This document shows, in pieces, positions 13,201 through 27,800 of a stretch of 64,000 nucleotides of DNA (its first letter is position 1; every line of letters starts with the position of its first letter). The notes beneath the pieces are model-generated. The model had not been told where the DNA came from. It made no database searches and saw only the letters and a list, made by a program, of their open reading frames with translations. The position numbers and the translations under genes are program-made. The stretch comes from Branchiostoma floridae (Eukaryota > Chordata > Leptocardii > Amphioxiformes > Branchiostomatidae): assembly GCF_000003815.2 (NCBI RefSeq), contig NC_049981.1:9455673-9519672 (forward strand). Direction: 5' to 3'.

Positions 13201-16200
13201 TCCTGTTTACGAACGGCGTTTGCTGTAGATCAACTTTTTGATCACCCATCTAGTCAGACCCTCGCTCTCAGAAAGAAGAAACTACCCAAAATGTTTCCGG
13301 TCCATCACCTCTGCCCGTCAAAAGCACTTGTCATGTATTATTCACGGTCCACGCCCGGAAATCTCTGCCCGCCTATATTTCACTCCAAGTTCATGGTAAC
13401 ACTTGCACGGCCAAACATTCTGGATAAGTCACAGATTGTCACTTTCAGTGTGCTGTGTTCAGTCTCTGCTCACCCTTTACACAACCGTTCAGCTGTTCTT
13501 TGTTTTTTTCCCACCTGCGGGGACTCTGCCCGGCCCAGGTACCACATACATTGAACTCACATATCTCTCCACCTGCGGGAACTCTGCCCGGCCTAGGTGT
13601 CACATTCATTGACGTCACACATATTTCTTTATTACGATATTCGTAGTCTCCTTAATGTCTGGCTGTTCTGTTTCTTATTATGTGTCCCTTTGTTCTGTCC
13701 TGGACCTCTTAGTCATAACCAGATGTGTTTGACAGGCTAATCAATCATGTTGCACAATTCCCAGTTTGTTGACTTAGCGTGTCTTAAGAATTCAGATGGT
13801 CTGTGTATTTGTCAACACATGGGATAAATATGCTCTACATCCGCAAATCAAAAACGTGTAATGTTACATAACCATGCATTCATGGACGCCCACCTCACTC
13901 TGACCGAACTCAGAAGTCGGAACGGATCAGCGAGAGGGAGGGAGAGGTTAGGGGTAGGAAGACATGAACTGACTTTAACAATAGTGTGTTGTTAGTTCTT
14001 GTTACCACGTTCGCACAGTACCTGGTTATGATCAAAAGGACCTGGTCAACTTAAACACAGTTCCGTTCATGTTGGCGGGGAAGCCACAACTGAGACCCAA
14101 TCAAGAAAGCCAGATTTTTCCCGTTGGTGTCGGCAGGCAAGCCACAACGTCTGCCCGATACAGAATTTGAAGACGGACTTTGTGTCGGTGAGGATCAGGG
14201 AAACTACAAGTTCAACTTCTACCCGATAAACGAGCTTGAGAGACAAACTCTTCCATTCGCGTCTGCGGGGGAGCTACAAACTTCCACCTGATAAAGTTGA
14301 GACAAACAGTCATTCCATTTGTAGCCAACACGCACCTTCAATATGACAGGTCATCAGCTTGCGGCGGGGGGACAAAACTTCCCTCCCGTCTCAAGCTTAC
14401 GTAAAAACTCATGCAGTACACATACAGATGCGCGGCCTGTAGCCAACACGCACCTTCAATATGACAGGTCATCAGCTTGCGGGGGGACAAAACTTCCCTC
14501 CCGTCTCAAGCTTACGTAAAAACTCATGCAGTACACATACAGATGCGCGGCCTGTAGCCAACACGCACCTGCAATATGACAGGTCATCAGCTTGCGGGGG
14601 GACAAAACTTCCCTCCCGTCTCAAGCTTACGTAAAAACTCATGCAGTACACATACAGATGCGCGGCCTTTAGCCAACACGCATCTTCAAATGTGACAGGT
14701 CATCAGCTTGCGGGGGGACAAAACTTCCCTCCCGTCTCAAGCTTACGTAAAAACTCATGCAGTACACATACAGATGCGCGGCCTGTAGCCAACACGCATC
14801 TTCAAATGTGACAGGTCATCAGCTTGCGGGGGGACAAAACTTCCCTCCCGTCTCAAGCTTACGTAAAAACTCATGCAGTACACATACAGATGCGCGGCCT
14901 GTAGCCAACACACACCTTCAATATGACAGGTCATCAGCTTGCGGGGGGACAAAACTTCCCTCCCGTCTCAAGCTTACGTAAAAACTCATGCAGTACACAT
15001 ACAGATGCGCGGCCTGTAGCCAACACGCACCTTCAATATGACAGGTCATCAGCTTGCGGGGGGACAAAACTTCCCTCCCGTCTCAAGCTTACGTAAAAAC
15101 TCATGCAGTACACATACAGATGCGCGGCCTGTAGCCAACACGCACCTTCAATATGACAGGTCATCAGCTTGCGGGGGGGCAAAACTTCCCTCCCGTCTCA
15201 AGCTCCGGTGTATCCATGCATCATCGAAAAAGTGCCACCTCTGGGTATGCCACGTATTCAAACTTACCTGCGGGTACACAGTTTAGTTTCACTCGTCTCC
15301 GCCTCAAAGTATAAACATGACCGTCAGTCGAGGAATTGACCGACTCAGAATAAAGACACCTACAGGTAAAACAGTTTCCGGCGATCAATCAGTCTTCTTT
15401 ATTTTTAACTTTCCCATACATCATTTCCCATCTGAGCGCAAATCATGGAAATATAAACCGACCCCACACTAGCACAAATGAGTCCCCCCTAGCATAGCAA
15501 CAGTGATGGGAACCCAGTGGAGCAACAATGCACTCTTTAACGTGAACCAGATGTTTCCACATTCTGGCCCATGCCTCATGGCTAAAAATTATAGTAGAAT
15601 ATTTGCACCCGATTACCACACAAAACAACAAACACAAATCTGAGAAATCTATGTTAACTATTAATACTGTTTGGGGCACTCAGGCCATGGAACAACAGGC
15701 GAAAGCTGGACACAATACTGATGGGACAGTTGCAACAGTTATGATCTCCCATCCCAAAAAAGGCTGACCAAAACATTGATATTGTGGAGACTTACGCCTT
15801 GCACATGCAATCCACTACATGTGATCAGGGATCAGCCGGAAATGGTAAGTTATCTTACCTGGCAAAACCCAAATGGAATGTCTCATCAAAGTCCAACTTC
15901 TTGGTCCTAAGATACCCGAAGGATGTATGGAGAAAAGGTGGCCACCGGTGTCCTCCTGTTGACCCCAAAACAGTGGTGAACAAAAACACTGCAAAATTCT
16001 CCAAAGGTGCACAACGTCGTTCCTCTCATAGCAACATGCATCCTTGTTTCTCTACCCTTCTACTTACACCATTAAACTAAAGTTTTCCGCGCGTAAAACT
16101 TTCCAAAAGGAAAGAGCAGTCATGGTGTTACTGTTCTGGTCCAAGGCGTGCCCCAGAATGACATGTGGGGGGTGTTATCTCTCAACCCATCCCACAATGC

Positions 16201-19200
16201 TATAGTGGACTCGGGATAGGGAAAGTGTTTTCAGCACCAGGGACAGGGAAAGTGTTTTCAGTACCAATGACAGGGAAAGTGTTTTCAGCACCAGGGACAG
16301 GGAAAGTGTTTTCAGAACTAAAGACACGGAAAGTGTTTTCTGTACTAGGGACAGGGAAAGTGTTTGTAGAGTTCTTCTTTAACAAGCATACAAAAGTAAA
16401 AAGCTACATGTATTCATGGCAAATGGAACAGGCACTGCTGAATTGATGTACATAGGACAGCCCTAATGCCTATAAAATGACTCTCCTGGGTCCTGTTGAA
16501 CCCTACAGGAGTGGAAACAGACAGATACGGGCACGTAATCTCACGTAACCACGCCAAACGGAGGCTACGCTTTATGACACGGCATCCTCGATAAAAGATA
16601 TCTATCTGCACAAGGGGAAATTGCAGAATTGTCAGTGCTAGTCTTAAAATCAATTGAGCAGGGCTGTTATCAGGGTGGTCTCCAAGACCCGTCCCTCCGT
16701 CCTGGGAAGGAATTGTTGGTTTAGATGAACAATGATTTTCACCACGCCCAGAAAATATGAACTTCATGCCTTGAAGCTGATAACATTGTATTTTTGTAAG
16801 CTTGAGATGGCCGATTTACAACAGCGAAAATTAACGAGGGCTTCCGAACAACGAGTGGGGCAGAAAAAATCCAAGCTTGATATAGGCCAGGCTGTAATAT
16901 TCATTTATTTATTTATGCTGTAATAGTGTTCAAAATTTACATTTTGTTTTTTTTGTGTGTTTCGATTTTAAAAGCCTTGCATCTTACACTGCAGGGAAAA
17001 ATTTGCCAATTAAGATAATTTTGTTTACAGTAAATATCAATAAAAACACTTCTAAAAAGATTAAGATTTGATCCTACTGAATTCTGAGGAATGCGCTTCC
17101 CTCCCCAGAGTGCTGTTATATTTTATAACTCTGATCCCTTTTCGATCATTATAGCAGCATGATATGGCTTTATGTTATTTACTAAGCACCAACAGCAGGT
17201 GTTCACACCATGATATGTCTGATCGTTTGCAGGTTTTATATGCAGAAAGGCAGAATTTGGCATTATGATACATGGTAATCCACAGGAGCTGATGCAGCTG
17301 AAATGCATCCTAATAAACTATTGATAAACAACTGTAACGCGGGAGCATTCTTGAACATTTTTATTCTGGCAAGAAAGGTTATGATTTTGATTCCTGGCCA
17401 GACATAAGTGATCATAGAAAATTGACTATCCTCACCACACCCAGGTCTAAAAATGGGTACTAAACTATTGATAAACAACTGTAACATGGGACCATTATTG
17501 AGCATTTTTATTATAAAGTAATGCATTTACAAATGTATGTTCTTAGGAAAGGCACCTTACAAAATTAATACAATTGACTTTGCTCACTCCACCCAGGTGT
17601 AAAAATGGGTACTAAACTATTGATAAACAAACTGTAACATAGCACCAGTACTGAGCATTTTTATTATAAAGTAATGCATTTGTGTTCTCAGGAAAGTCAC
17701 TTGCCCGATGGGCACTTTTACTTGCCGGGACAATCTGACTAGTGGACTTGTCCAACCCCACCGGAACAAATAGATGTTTTTGTCCAGATTTCTAAGAGAT
17801 GATGTTTTTCCCACCACAGTATTCCCTCCAGAACGACATCGCATGGCGGCGGGTCTAAGTTTCACAACTTTCCCCGTGAAGCATGCCCCTGGACCCCCCT
17901 AGGATTGTTGTGCCTTCAAAAGGATTTCCATTCAAAATCCCGGGGAGGTATAAAGTTTGTAGACTGGCTGAACTAAAGCACTGTTTCTAAGAGATGTTTT
18001 TCCTCACAGTACTCCCTTCAGAACGACATGGCGCGGCGGCAGCTGGAGTACGAAGCTAAGAAGATCCGTGAGGAGATGGAGGAGCGACTGGGTGGTGTGG
18101 AGGAGATGCAGGCCCGCGGGGAGGCCAAGGTGCAGCGGGTACGCATGATCGAGGCTGAGATGCTGCGGATACAGCAAACACTCGCACAGGAGGACAGTAC
18201 TAAGGTGTGTATGACTGTTACTGTTTACCAAGGTGCAGAAGGTACGCATGATCGAGGCTGAGATGCTGCGGATACAGCAAACACTCGCACAGGAGGACAG
18301 TACTAAGGTGTGTATATAACTGTTACTGTTTACCAAGGTGCAGCGGGTACGCATGATCGAGGCTGAGATGCTGCGGATACAGCAAACACTCGCACAGGAG
18401 GACAGTACTAAGGTGTGTATGACTGTTACTGTTTACCAAGGTGCAGAAGGTACGCATGATCGAGGCTGAGATGCTGCGGATACAGCAAACACTCGCACAG
18501 GAGGACAGTACTAAGGTGTGTATATAACTGTTACTGTTTACCAAGGTGCAGCGGGTACGCATGATCGAGGCTGAGATGCTGCGGATACAGCAAACACTCG
18601 CACAGGAGGACAGTACTAAGGTGTGTATATAACTGTTACTGTTTACCAAGGTGCAGCGGGTACGCATGATCGAGGCTGAGATGCTGCGGATACAGCAAAC
18701 ACTCGCACAGGAGGACAGTACTAAGGTGTGTATATAACTGTTACTGTTTACCAAGGTGCAGCGGGTACGCATGATCGAGGCTGAGATGCTGCGGATACAG
18801 CAAACACTCGCACAGGAGGACAATGCAAAGGTATATATAATTATATAGCTAAGAATACAACATACTTTATCACCCGAGATGCTAGCCCAACTGCGGGTCG
18901 GTTCGCCCGAAGGCTGTAGGGCAATCCTACCTGCGGGGGGCTGGGACCGACACATTGCTTCAACTTGCGCTTACAACTTTATTCTTTAAGAACATCTATT
19001 CAAGAAAAATTTGAACAAAAGAACTCTGCTTGCAGTGGAGTGTGTTCTATTTAACGGATGGAAGCCTGTGTGATAAAACTAAAAAGCCCGAGTGTGTACT
19101 ACTGAAAATTATCACCCTGTCCGGAATACCTGTATCAAACGTTATCGCGGCCCAGGTATGACATCAAACTGTTTACCAAGTTTTGTTGAACTATTTTCAT

Positions 19201-22200
19201 TTTCTATTGCTTCTATACCTGTGTTGCCAGATTATCCAATGCTAGCACAAAATATATGGACTACGTAGCTGTATTGTGCTTTACGGAATTATGTTTAACA
19301 TTTTCCTTGCTGCCTAACTATGTAACCATTTGGTGAATTGGTAGCCAAGTTATTGAATTTGTGTGCTGTTTTCAAGGTTAGACAAAATCATACATGTATC
19401 ATACCTTGCAGTATTCCTTTGAATCGCTAGTTGGTGCATGCGTCCACAGCAAAAATTTGCAAAGAAAACAAGCATCACTTAAGCTATCACTTAAGCTATC
19501 TGCATACTTAAAATCATGACTATCTGTCAACCCTTTATTGAGTTTAATTTTTCAAAGTCTGAAACTAAACCGACTCCTGTCTATGATTCATCCTTGCTTG
19601 TTGCTACATGCAGGCACAAGTGGAGAGAAGAGATACTGGGTTATGTGAGGTGAACGGGCACAGAGAGGCAGATGGGAAGGATGTGAAGACTGCTGATGCG
19701 GCCACCAACACTTCCCTGTCACAGGTTAGTACTCAGGCACTATCGTCTGGAATTTCATGTGCCCAGTGATGAAAATCGTGAAATATTTGTGGCCAAATGG
19801 AAATTTCTTTTGTGATGCCAAGAAGTCTGGCACAGTGTACAATTCTAAATTGAATTATTTGTAATCTCCCCCCTTGACACAGGTGGTAGTGCCGAAGGCC
19901 CACACCAGAGACAGTGGTTTCTGTAGTGATCCAGAGAACATCTGGGTCGTACCATCCAAAACCAAGGGGGACGGCACACAGATGGTCACCAGGGCGACCC
20001 AAACGGCTGAGGTCTACATCCACGACGGGCCGCCGCCTTCCCAGCATTCCCTAGAAAGGCTATCCCAGAGTGTCTTGCAGCAGTCTTCCCAGTATGCAAT
20101 GCAGCTTCCGCTCCAGCAGGTGTTGCAGTCCCCACACAGTCCACTGATGGGGAATCCAAATTCTCCACACTCACTGCCAGCCAATCGGGTGGAGATGTAC
20201 TCAGCTCTGTACAGAGGAGGATGGCCATTGGACAAGTTGACAAAGGTATAAAAAAGTACTAGATTGGAAATGAAAAAATGTATCTTCTTTCTAACAACTT
20301 ATGCAGTTAACAGATTTTTTTTAGATTTGCATGCAACCAAGTGGCAGCATGTGAGGCAGAATATGGTGTAACTGGAGACTTGCAGGATTGAAAGGCTGAT
20401 ATGGCCTGGGTCCAAAGTTGTTGCCACAGGCTTGGTAGCCTGTGGGAAAACAGGAAAATATATCGTCAGAATTAGTGAAAAATTCACAAAAATGAATAAA
20501 ACTCTGCATATTTCATGGAGGAGATATTTGATTTCTTGTTCACAAAATATGATATTTGTTTTACCTACAGCCGGGTACCCCCAGTGAAACAGCCAGTGTT
20601 ATGAGCTTCAACAGTAATTCTTCCTTTGGACCCAGAAGACTGGCTCCTCAACAACTCGGCACCAAGGTACTCAAAATTTACATGTACATCCAGATGCACT
20701 GTCGATGTACATGTTTGATATGACAGACATGCTATCTTACATGCAGTACTGCAGTATTTAAGCTAATGGTATATGAGTCATGTAAAGCAGTCACTTGAAT
20801 AAAAGAGATTGAATTTGTTCAAATGGAAGAAGTGTATGCTGCATCCAATATTGGATGAACATTACTCTTTACAGTACGCAACGGAAGCATCCATTTCAAA
20901 TGCTTTTTGTCATGTAGCTTTCACTGTAGATTTATTTTAAGTCACACCGAAAACTAAAAACTGAGAAATACCTCAATTTTTTTTTAATATACAGTATTTC
21001 TCCCAGAAGAAAGGGTCATCATCTTTTTGCTGGAAATGAAATGAAATGTTTTTGTGTGAAATGTATTCAAATGGGATAAAATGTGCGGTCTAACTGGGTA
21101 AGCCCACTGGACAGAGCCGCATGAAAGTGTGAAGACTAGCAGACTGCTGCCTCCTGTGTTAGGGATCCCAGCTGCAATGCTTGAAAGTAGATGGAATGGC
21201 AGTAAATCGTTTCCTCCTGCTGTTCCTATGTCCAGGTTGAGATGGTGTACAGCCTGCTGTCCATGCTGGGCACACACGACAAGGACGACATGAGCCGGAC
21301 ACTGCTGGCCATGTCCAGCTCTCAGGACAGCTGTATAGCCATGCGACAGTCAGGTAATCATCATCATCATCATCACGTGTTCTACCTCCACAACAGGGAT
21401 GTCTCCAGCTTTAAACTTGTTCGTCCCACTGTTTGTTTCGAAGCCCGAGTTGTTTACTTTCTTTTTTGAATCTGTCATTTAGAGCTTACAAAAATATGCC
21501 ATATTTTGTACAGACGAGGGGAAAGTTTTGTCAATCCTGAGAATGTCCTGGCAGGAAGGGACAGGTTATGGAGACATCCCTGCTCCTTAATAACAACTAA
21601 CACTTACATTTTGTGTAAAGTAGAGCCCCTGTCACATATTCAGGACCTGCCCACTACTTTGCTACTAACCAAGGACGATGCAGGGTTGGGAATAGCCTGG
21701 AATTTATCCTATTCTAGCTGCATTTCACTCCTCCTTTCATATCTAAGCAGATTATGACATCTTTGCTTTTTCAAAATACATCCTTGGCTGGTGCCTTAGC
21801 AGTTACTAGTTAGGCAGTAAAAGACATCAGAGGGGCCCTGCGCGGAATAATTTCAATGAGTTAGGCAGTTATATGAGTTAGGCAAATTAGAAACTTTGTG
21901 AATCCAATAAAATCTGTTTCAAAATGTTGCAATTCCTACACAGAAACATCTCTCGATAGCAAAGGTTTGCTTCTTTGTTGCATGTTGTAGTGAATTTTTT
22001 TAACACCTTGAAAAGTACTGAGTGCTTTTGGGGACAACTCAGGAAAATGTTTAATCAAAAAGAGAGTTGCAGTAATGCTAGAATGTTAACCCTTTTGCAC
22101 CATTTTGCCAATTGCGAATTTTTAAAGATCTTTTTTGAAACTCCACAATTTTAGGTGATAAGTCAAAGTAAGATATCCACATTGTAGTAAAGGATTAGTA

Positions 22201-24838
22201 AGCAAATCATTAGTTGCCAAGGCTGCATATACAAAATTCATACAATTGTATACTGATCCTAACCAGCATGTTTGTCTGTCCTGTGTTTTCCCTTCTGTTT
22301 CCCTCTTACTGATCAGCCTGTGTTTTCTCCTCACCCCTGTGCCCCCCTCCCCACACGTACTGTGGGCCCAGGTGAGCTGAAGTGTGTCAATACTCAGGAC
22401 TATGCTCTCAAAACCATTCTGGCTCTCTCTAACATCCCCGAGTATGCATGGACCTTGAAAATGCTGGGTAGGTTGCTCGCAGTTTAGCCCTGCTTGTTTA
22501 GGCCTGCCTATATTCTAGCTCCTGAGCTAGAATAGGGTGGATACCAGGCTATGCTTGTTTTCTTTTGCATCAAAAATCATCGTCATTTATACAGTTACTA
22601 GAATTTTTTTTTTTCTGCAGTGCAAATTCGTTCCATAGTCATGCAAAGCAACTGACCTAGACCACTTTGTAATGGCTCTAAACGTGGTTGTACATTTACA
22701 TACACGCGCTCACAGATGCTCACCCTGTCTGCACTACCCACTCTTCTTTCCTGTAACGTATGCGTCCCTGCATGACTGTTGTTGTGTGAATGTAATTTGC
22801 CTGTATCTTTTACTGCATATATGAATGTGTAGCACTAATGTGTAAGCTCTGACTCTGCATCAACTGACTACCAAGGCTCTTTTTACCCTTTGTTTACAAT
22901 TTACACCGACATTTCGGTGACCGTCTGTCACCTTCTGACTGATTCACATTGAACTGCAGCATAGGTGTCGCTACTTACAGATGCAGTCCCAAACATATTT
23001 ACATAATTATATACATTGATTGTTTAATGCCCTGTTTATATTAAGTAGATATATTACATTTGGGACTGCATCTGTTAGCAGTGACACCTATAGCTGCAGT
23101 GCAACTTGAACTTGTCATTATTGTTTTTTTGACCTCTAAAGAAATTCATAGTGGCAGGCTTCTGCAAACGCTACAAAAATGGCAAAAGTTTTGCAGTCCA
23201 GACAACAAATTTGTTTCTGTTGCCATGGAAATATTCTTTTTTTTTTCCCCTCTCAGGTTGTCTGCCGCTCTTGATTCAACTTCTCCACGGAGCCAACGAC
23301 TCCTCGTTGCTAGGCAACAGTCGCGGCAGTAAGGATGCGCGGGCACGAGCTGCGGCAGCACTGCACAACATCGTCCACTCGCTACCTCCCGAGGACAAGA
23401 GGGCCAAACAGGTGGGGGGAAGTTTGTTTATTTATTTGTATTGCATACCCGGTAGCAGGGTTGTAGCCAGCCAGAAATCGTTTTCCGTCCCCTCGATTTT
23501 GAACGGCTTTGGTGCAGCATTCCTAGGGGGTCTGGGGGCATGCTCCCAAGGAAAATTTTGAAATCTAGACCCTCCGAAATGCTGTTTCCTGCATTTTGAG
23601 GGTTAGATTTTGCTCACAGAGGACGGAATGGGCAAAAAATTTTCTCCGTCCCCAGCTGCAAAATTCCATAAAAGGACGGAAGGACGGGTGCTGGCTACAA
23701 CCCTGCCTGGTAGATAGCATCATGGCATAAAACACCAGGCTTGCACTGAAGAATGCAAGCGGCATATTCGGACAGATTTATTTCATCCACTCACATCGGG
23801 ATAGACCCCTATTCTTACTAATGAGTCTGGTGGGTTCTCATGATGTACTCAAGTGTGGCTCTGCTCAAACATACATATGGGGCCTCCATTTTATGTCCTA
23901 TCAGCCTAGACGAGGTACTCGTTTATATGTAGTACTGAGTAATGTCAGAACATTAGGGCCTGCCAGGGATTTGGACTCAGTCTCCAGGTTCTGAGTCAAC
24001 AACCCTAACCACAAGGCCACCATACAAGCATGCCATCTAAGTATGATGGAATGGACAGAGTGTATGGAGTTGCAAGGTGGCCTTGTTGTTAGGTTTGTTG
24101 ACAAAAAAAGTCATAGAATCTGAAGGTTATGGGTTCGAGTCCCTTAGCACTTTATAATAGGCTTATTTTTTTACTTGACTCAGGAGAAATTGAGTACAAA
24201 ATAGGACATAAAGACATGGGACATAAAGTTTAAGGAGACCCACACCTCAAGCATGTTTTTAAAAAAAAAAAACATTTATGTCCATCCCAGTGTGAGTGGA
24301 TAAAAAAATCTGTCTAGATATGCAGCTTGTACTCTTCGGTACAAAACTATATTGTTATGCATGAGGCAGTTTTCCAGGTATGCGTATACTACGAAAAAAC
24401 AAACAGTTGTGCCTTTGTGTATAGTACATGTGGCAATGTGACCCTCAGTTGCACAAAATGCTACATGTGTCTCACGCCTCCGGCCATGGACATATAATCT
24501 CCACAAGTGTGTGCCTAAACTCGGCAGTGTGAATGGAGTCAGTGAGGTTTGAAGATGCGATTATGTCTACCCCAGTGTGTTTGAATCCAGGGGCATCATT
24601 TGGGGACTAATGTGGGGCTAAGTGTTGTGGGGGTTAGAGGGCAACAGTTACTGCATGCAGCTGGAAAAGATAGTGTTGATATCAGTTCTTGGGTCACAAA
24701 GTAAGGCAAGAAATACACTGCATAGAATTACGTATTACTAAGAGAAGATTGTATAGCTTTCTTTTGGCCATTGGGTTGGTGAGTTGTTATCCACTGACGT
24801 ACTTTTGTTATCAGACGATATGCCAGATAGTGAGTGTA

Positions 24839-24880
<42 letters not shown>

Positions 24881-27800
24881 GGATATTGGAAGGAGAAACT
24901 CAACTATCGATCCCTCCACTGTCTTTAAGTTATACATGTGCTCCTCAACCAAAGACAAGTACCCATTTTTACACCTGGGTCAAAGGAAAAAAGTCTTAAG
25001 TGCCATTCCCAAGGATATTACAATGTCTAGCCAGAATCGAACCCTCAACCTCTCGCTTTGTGTCTACCAGCTTTGCCACTTGGCCATTCAATACCACAGT
25101 TACCTCTCTGTTTACAGTTTAGTAGTTATTCCAGTTCACATCTCGGAGACCATGCACAGATTCCATGTTCCCCCACCTCCCTCTGTGAAGAAAATCCCAG
25201 CAATTAGATACGTTAGGGAGGTCAACTTAGGGGCTAACCTTGCAAGTCCTTCATGTGATAAATCTTGCACATGCAACACCTGCAACTGGAGAGGTTTACA
25301 GGACTAGAAGTACTGTAAATGCTGTAAGTTTGTGGGGATTTGATATCATGGTATTCAGAGTGAAAATTATGATCCAAAGCTGTTTACTTAGTCTTGTAGT
25401 CTTACACTACAGGCCATCAAAATCCCCCACCTTGTCTAAAATGCTGGTATGAAAATTGTGGCAAAATATTTTTCGTTGTTGAAAAGGCATTGTCATTTTT
25501 GAGAAGCAAGACTGTAAACATCACAACAGCGAGAATAGAACATTTGTCTGAATGACTGCTCCCGTAATGCGGCTATTGTCATTGTAGCCTCTCTCGGGGA
25601 GTCATGAGACTTCAAATTTGACAGCATGTTAAGAAATGAAGACAAGTTACACCTAGAGGGGTCGACTGCCTCGAGGAAAAGATTTTGTCAACAAAGCCTA
25701 TACCATCTCTATTGTATACGCAAACTAAGAAGACTTGATTTTCTAAAAGAGGTAACTGAATGTAAGTATGTGTGCTTACCCAAAAGTATGTAAATTGATG
25801 TACATGTATGCATTAAACGATTTAAGTATTAGTAAGTTTTTAGGGTTGTAGAAGTTCCTAGGGTTACCAGTTTAAAAAGATTTTGACAGTAACACTGAAT
25901 ATTATAAACAACAAAGGCATGATTTAGTCAATGTAACATAATGCACATGTAAGATCTATGTGCTAATTTAAAAGCATTAGGTGCAACCATTATGATTGTC
26001 AATACATAGAAAATTTGTCTTAACAATATAAAACCTAGAAAACCACTGTCTACATTGCCACGTAGCAGTCTTAAGTAAACTCAGAGTTGGGTTGATAGAT
26101 CTATTTTGATGTACATAAGATTAGTGTCTTTTTCGGAAAATTGGGGACAAAATCTTCGCAATCAAAGACACTCCAACATGATTTAATGTAATTATATCCT
26201 TGACTTTAAGACTGGCTACCTTGCCAACAGCTGCGATGGTTGTTCTGATAACAAAGATTTAAACAGCAATACAGATAATAGCGGATACAGATAATTTGTA
26301 ACTATAGCACGGGACATAAGAATCGTGTTTACGTGTAAACAATTCCTGCATTTTTTGTTGATCTTCTTAATACGTGCACAAACCTTCCGAAGTGCTGTAA
26401 TTGAAAGAAGAGATAGTAGACAATTAGGGTGTAATTTTTCGGACCGTGCCCGGAGGCAGGTGATTACGTTGCCCGTTAAGTACAGTAATAATTCGTTAAT
26501 GAGGGGGTCTGCGTTGGCAGGTGGGTAACTGATTGATTTCTCAACACAAAGAAGAAGAACCAAAGAGATAGCAGAAATTACCTGTCACAGAAAGGAGCCG
26601 GAGGTCTGTTTGCTAGTGTTTTTTTGTGTTTGGGAGCAAAATCATTCAAAAGGAATGGTTTCAGTTGTAGGTAAAGACCCTTTTTTTTCCGGCTCAAATA
26701 TTTGAAAGTTTGTGAAAGTTTTCTCGACTTTTTTTAATAAGACTGCGATACAAGTTTGCAGTGATTTAGACTCGCAGTATGGATAAAATGTAGTGTTGAT
26801 GGTGGTTTTGAGATTGTTACAGACAGACAGAATGACACCTTTAACACAGTGATACTGTGCAACTTATCATATGTACATGTAGCACTAAGACAAGGGGGTA
26901 GTTGGGAAGAAGACTGAACAATTTTTTTTTCATTTACAATACCTGAAGTAAAAACATACTAATAGTAACAACACTGCAAAGGTATATCCAGCATTTTCCC
27001 CAAATCAGTACAAATATAATTTATGATTGTGTGCAGACTTCAAGATATGTGTATTTGCCATGTATATTGAGTTCTCACTAAACGGAATTTAAATACTTTA
27101 CTTACAATGACTAGACTAACTGTAGTACATCTTCAATTTTTTAAACAGCTTTATGGGCGGAGCCCATCCTCCATTTAAGTTAATGTCAACCTTTTCTGTG
27201 CACAAATTAGGAGTGAAATGGATTTTTAATTACGACAGATTTACAAGACCATCCCAGATAGACCCTCAATAGTTCATAAATCTGCCATGTACACTCACAC
27301 AGTAGGGCCTAGGGAAAAAATGCAGTAAAAATACACCCCATCAAGTGACCGGATTTATGCAAAAGTGCTCTGGTCAAATTTCCTGTTGTGATCTAAAATG
27401 CACAACACCAGAAGATCGACTTAGGGCTCCTCCAATTATTTGTAATCCTCAGAAAAAGGTGTTGCAAAGCCTTCCCTGGATGTCTTCTGTTTAATCAAAT
27501 TAAGATGCATGAGTGGGATTAGTCACAGAGTAAACAATGTGATTAGTCACTTGGGGGAGGGGGGATCAGTTGGCCTCTCGCAGTTACCAAGAATACAGCA
27601 GAAATTATTGGCCTTTATAAAAAGATATAGAACTCAATAAAAGTTACGCACTACATTGTACAATAAATGTCTTAAAGTATACCCTGCCTCTAGAACAGCA
27701 AGAAACTTTCTGACTCGATGAACACACTTACTCTAGCCAAAAGAGAATTGATTAAACGACTACTTCAGAGTGCTGAAATTTAAAGAGAACTGAAATTAAA

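Noticed and set aside
14310-15204. CRISPR-like regular repeats
   Set aside because: Units are contiguous with no unique spacers, in animal DNA; a tandem repeat inside a transposon.
18323-18955. 210-codon minus-strand frame with repeats
   Set aside because: Antisense of the exon-tail tandem array; the apparent protein repeats are the DNA repeats.
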